A stretch of 52,676 nucleotides of DNA. Origin: a virus. The notes under the pieces are model-generated. The model worked only from the letters and a program-made list of their open reading frames with translations. It was not told the DNA's origin and did not search any database. The stretch covers positions 1 to 52,676 of the IMG/VR virus record IMGVR_UViG_3300047287_000308; one strand, 5' to 3'. A program made the translations under genes and the position numbers. The stretch's first letter is position 1, and each line of letters starts with the position of its first letter. This document shows positions 51,143 to 52,676 of the stretch, in pieces.

Positions 51143-52207
51143 ATGGTGTACAGTGGGCGGGTCCCGACGTTCCACCACGTGTCCTCTACAACCGCCTCTC
51201 GCACCATCGCCGAGATCCAGTCCAGTCTCCATAACATCGTCAAGAACAACGTCAAGCGTTCTGTCTTTATCTGGGGTCCTCCTGGAATCGGCAAGTCGTC
51301 TATCGTTCACAAGGTTGCCAAGGACAACGGCCTGGAGCTGACCGACCTCCGCATCAGCCAGCTCGCTCCTACCGACGTGCGTGGTCTGCCCTTTGTCGAG
51401 GATGGTCTGGCTCGCTTCGCACCTCCGAGCTTCCTGCCCCGTGAAGGCAAGGGCATCCTGTTCGTGGACGAGTTCAACATGGCCTCGCCCAGCATGATGG
51501 GCATTGCCCAGCAGCTCATTCTCGACCGCCAGGTCGGTGACTACACCGTTCCCGATGGCTGGTTTATTTTCGCTGCAGGCAACCGCGCCGAGGACAAGGC
51601 CGCTGTGTCTCAGATGCCTGCGCCGGTCGCTAACCGCTTCATCCACTTCACCGTCGAACCAACCCTGGATTCCTGGAAGTCTTATGCCATTGTCAAGGGC
51701 CTCAGTGAGCAGATCATCAGCTTCCTGAACTTCAGGCCCCAGCTCCTGTTCAACTTCAACAAATCCGCAGTTGCCTGGGCCAGCCCGCGCAGTTGGGAAG
51801 CAGCGAGCGAACTCCTCGGCATCGGCGAAACCATCGAAGGTGCTGTCGGAGACGGTGCTGCTGCGGAGTTCCGTTCGTTCCAGGACATCTACTCCAAACT
51901 GCCTGACGTTGAGGCCATCCTCGCTGGCAACAGGGAGATCAAGACTCCCAAGGAACCGGCGATGATGTATGCGCTGTGCGGTGCGCTTATGGCCCGTGCA
52001 AAGACAGGCGAAGCCTGCTATAATGCATTCCAGTGGCTTCTCAAGGGTACCACTCAGGACTACGTGTTCGTCTTCATGCAAGACCTCACGACCAAGGTCG
52101 CTGCCGATCCCAAGAACCCTTTGATGGGTGACTTTGTCAAGCTGTTCGGCCAGGACAAAGAGGCTCGGAAGTTCATCCAGCACATGCAGACCTTGCTGGG
52201 TTCCTGA
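51143..52207 (+). CDS. MoxR-family AAA+ ATPase
   Basis: A 354-residue AAA+ protein: Walker A GPPGIGKS at residues 45-52, then TDVRGLPFVEDG, Walker B ILFVDEFNMA (about 108-117), sensor 1 WFIFAAGNRAED and an arginine-bearing PVANRFIHF. MoxR ATPases act as chaperones that load or remodel partners, often with VWA or metallopeptidase proteins encoded next door. The following gene is such a partner (DUF2201-like). Codon use is strongly C/G-ending, as in the SSB-like gene and unlike the fibre genes. A terminator follows, so the two may be separate transcription units. Confidence 0.85.
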   Translation: MVYSGRVPTFHHVSSTTASRTIAEIQSSLHNIVKNNVKRSVFIWGPPGIGKSSIVHKVAKDNGLELTDLRISQLAPTDVRGLPFVEDGLARFAPPSFLPREGKGILFVDEFNMASPSMMGIAQQLILDRQVGDYTVPDGWFIFAAGNRAEDKAAVSQMPAPVANRFIHFTVEPTLDSWKSYAIVKGLSEQIISFLNFRPQLLFNFNKSAVAWASPRSWEAASELLGIGETIEGAVGDGAAAEFRSFQDIYSKLPDVEAILAGNREIKTPKEPAMMYALCGALMARAKTGEACYNAFQWLLKGTTQDYVFVFMQDLTTKVAADPKNPLMGDFVKLFGQDKEARKFIQHMQTLLGS

Positions 52208-52220
52208 GATACGACACCTC

Positions 52221-52249
52221 GGCCCCGACACTGCCGGGGCCTTTCTTTT
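52221..52249 (+). terminator. Rho-independent terminator after moxR
   Basis: GGCCCCG, a 7-base loop (ACACTGC), CGGGGCC, then a T-rich run (TTTCTTTT). Confidence 0.85.
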
Positions 52250-52269
52250 CACTTCGCTAGCAACTTACG

Positions 52270-52676
52270 ATGGCCCTGACTATTGACGAGCGCATGATCC
52301 GCAACAGGGTCATCTTGCTTCGCAATCAACCGTTCTTCGGCACCCTGTTGATCAACGCTCACTGGAGAGTTGATAACGACCTTATCCCCACTGCCGGGAC
52401 TGATGGCCAGACGCTCATGATCAATGAGCACTGGATGATGGCCCTTGACGATCCTAAGTTTCAGGCCGTGCTCCTGCATGAGGTTCTGCACATGGCCCTG
52501 GAGCACGTCGACCGGATGAAGGACGTCTTTGAAGTCGACCCTCTTACTGCAAACCTCGCTGTTGATATTGTTGTCAACGGCATCATCAGGGACAATAACC
52601 TCCCTCTGCCGGAGGGTGGCATCTGGGACGACAAGCTCAAGCACCTGTCTGCAAGGGAGATCTACAACATCCTCAA
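52270..52676 (+). CDS. DUF2201-like putative metallopeptidase, 3' end outside the window
   Basis: Open frame from the ATG at 52270 to the window edge (135 codons seen). The start MALTIDERMIRNRVILLRNQ and the zinc motif HEVLHMALEH (residues 70-79, HExxHxxxEH) fit the N-terminal domain of DUF2201 proteins, which usually carry a VWA-like domain behind it. Such genes commonly pair with MoxR ATPases, here directly upstream. The metallopeptidase activity is predicted from the motif. The rest of the protein, including any VWA domain, is not visible. Confidence 0.7.
   Translation, partial: MALTIDERMIRNRVILLRNQPFFGTLLINAHWRVDNDLIPTAGTDGQTLMINEHWMMALDDPKFQAVLLHEVLHMALEHVDRMKDVFEVDPLTANLAVDIVVNGIIRDNNLPLPEGGIWDDKLKHLSAREIYNIL

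Noticed and set aside
51095-52252. 385-residue open frame antisense to moxR
   Set aside because: A shadow of the C/G-ending codon bias of moxR; the sense frame has complete AAA+ motifs and the antisense frame has none.
1-52676. tRNA genes, CRISPR arrays, insertion sequences
   Set aside because: No cloverleaf with a TTCGA arm, no regularly spaced direct repeats and no transposase or terminal inverted repeats were seen by eye; a tRNAscan or CRISPR search would be needed to be certain.

Overview
The window is a piece of a double-stranded DNA tailed phage genome; neither end of the genome is visible. The tail is contractile (myovirus-like): there is a gp25-like wedge, a baseplate J-like wedge, a tail protein I-like protein, a gp5/VgrG-like spike base, a tube-initiator-like protein, a tape measure and a hub with lysozyme domains. 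A cyanobacterial host is the best guess. It rests on a long fibre with the β-helix entry motif typical of cyanophage VrlC-like proteins, and on the mix of PhoH, ribonucleotide reductase, a MazG-like enzyme and thioredoxin. No photosynthesis gene is present, so the host is inferred. No portal, major capsid, sheath, small terminase or DNA polymerase is seen.

Layout: 1-5259 (+) is an AT-rich receptor-binding/fibre block with two paralogous anchor domains, a 24-residue repeat adhesin and a PQQ-like fibre. 5244-5743 (-) has two small genes. 5778-6442 (+) has two small probable virion genes. 6434-7839 (-) carries PhoH and a nucleotide-kinase-like P-loop protein. 7892-12648 (+) holds small structural genes and the 1005-residue hub. 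12639-14322 (-) is a thioredoxin / phage sigma factor / DUF3223-HNH operon. 14354-22850 (-) is a baseplate operon ending in the large terminase. 22907-28749 (+) is the long collar-domain fibre and a small gene.

From 28858 on, all genes are on +. First comes an SSB-like protein, then NrdB, an HNH endonuclease and NrdA-glutaredoxin. These are followed by a MazG-like enzyme, a zinc-ribbon protein and an HNH enzyme. Next is a replication pair: a FEN-like nuclease fused to an SF3-like helicase, and an AEP primase. Then come tube initiator, tape measure, gp25, a proline/alanine/glycine-rich protein and a lysis cassette (membrane protein plus GH24-C39 endolysin). The window ends in a MoxR AAA+ ATPase and the start of a DUF2201-like metallopeptidase.

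Two promoter classes can be read directly. Host-type sigma-70 promoters, several with 17-base spacers, precede the thioredoxin-sigma operon, the kinase, the SSB-like gene, nrdB, the MazG-like gene and the membrane lysis gene. A second element, G(T/G)TTAAAG-N5/6-TAG(A/T), lies 14-19 bases upstream of the first gene of many virion operons on both strands. With a phage sigma factor encoded in the window, the simplest model is an early-to-late switch in which that factor reads this box. The model is inference; the repeated box is seen directly.
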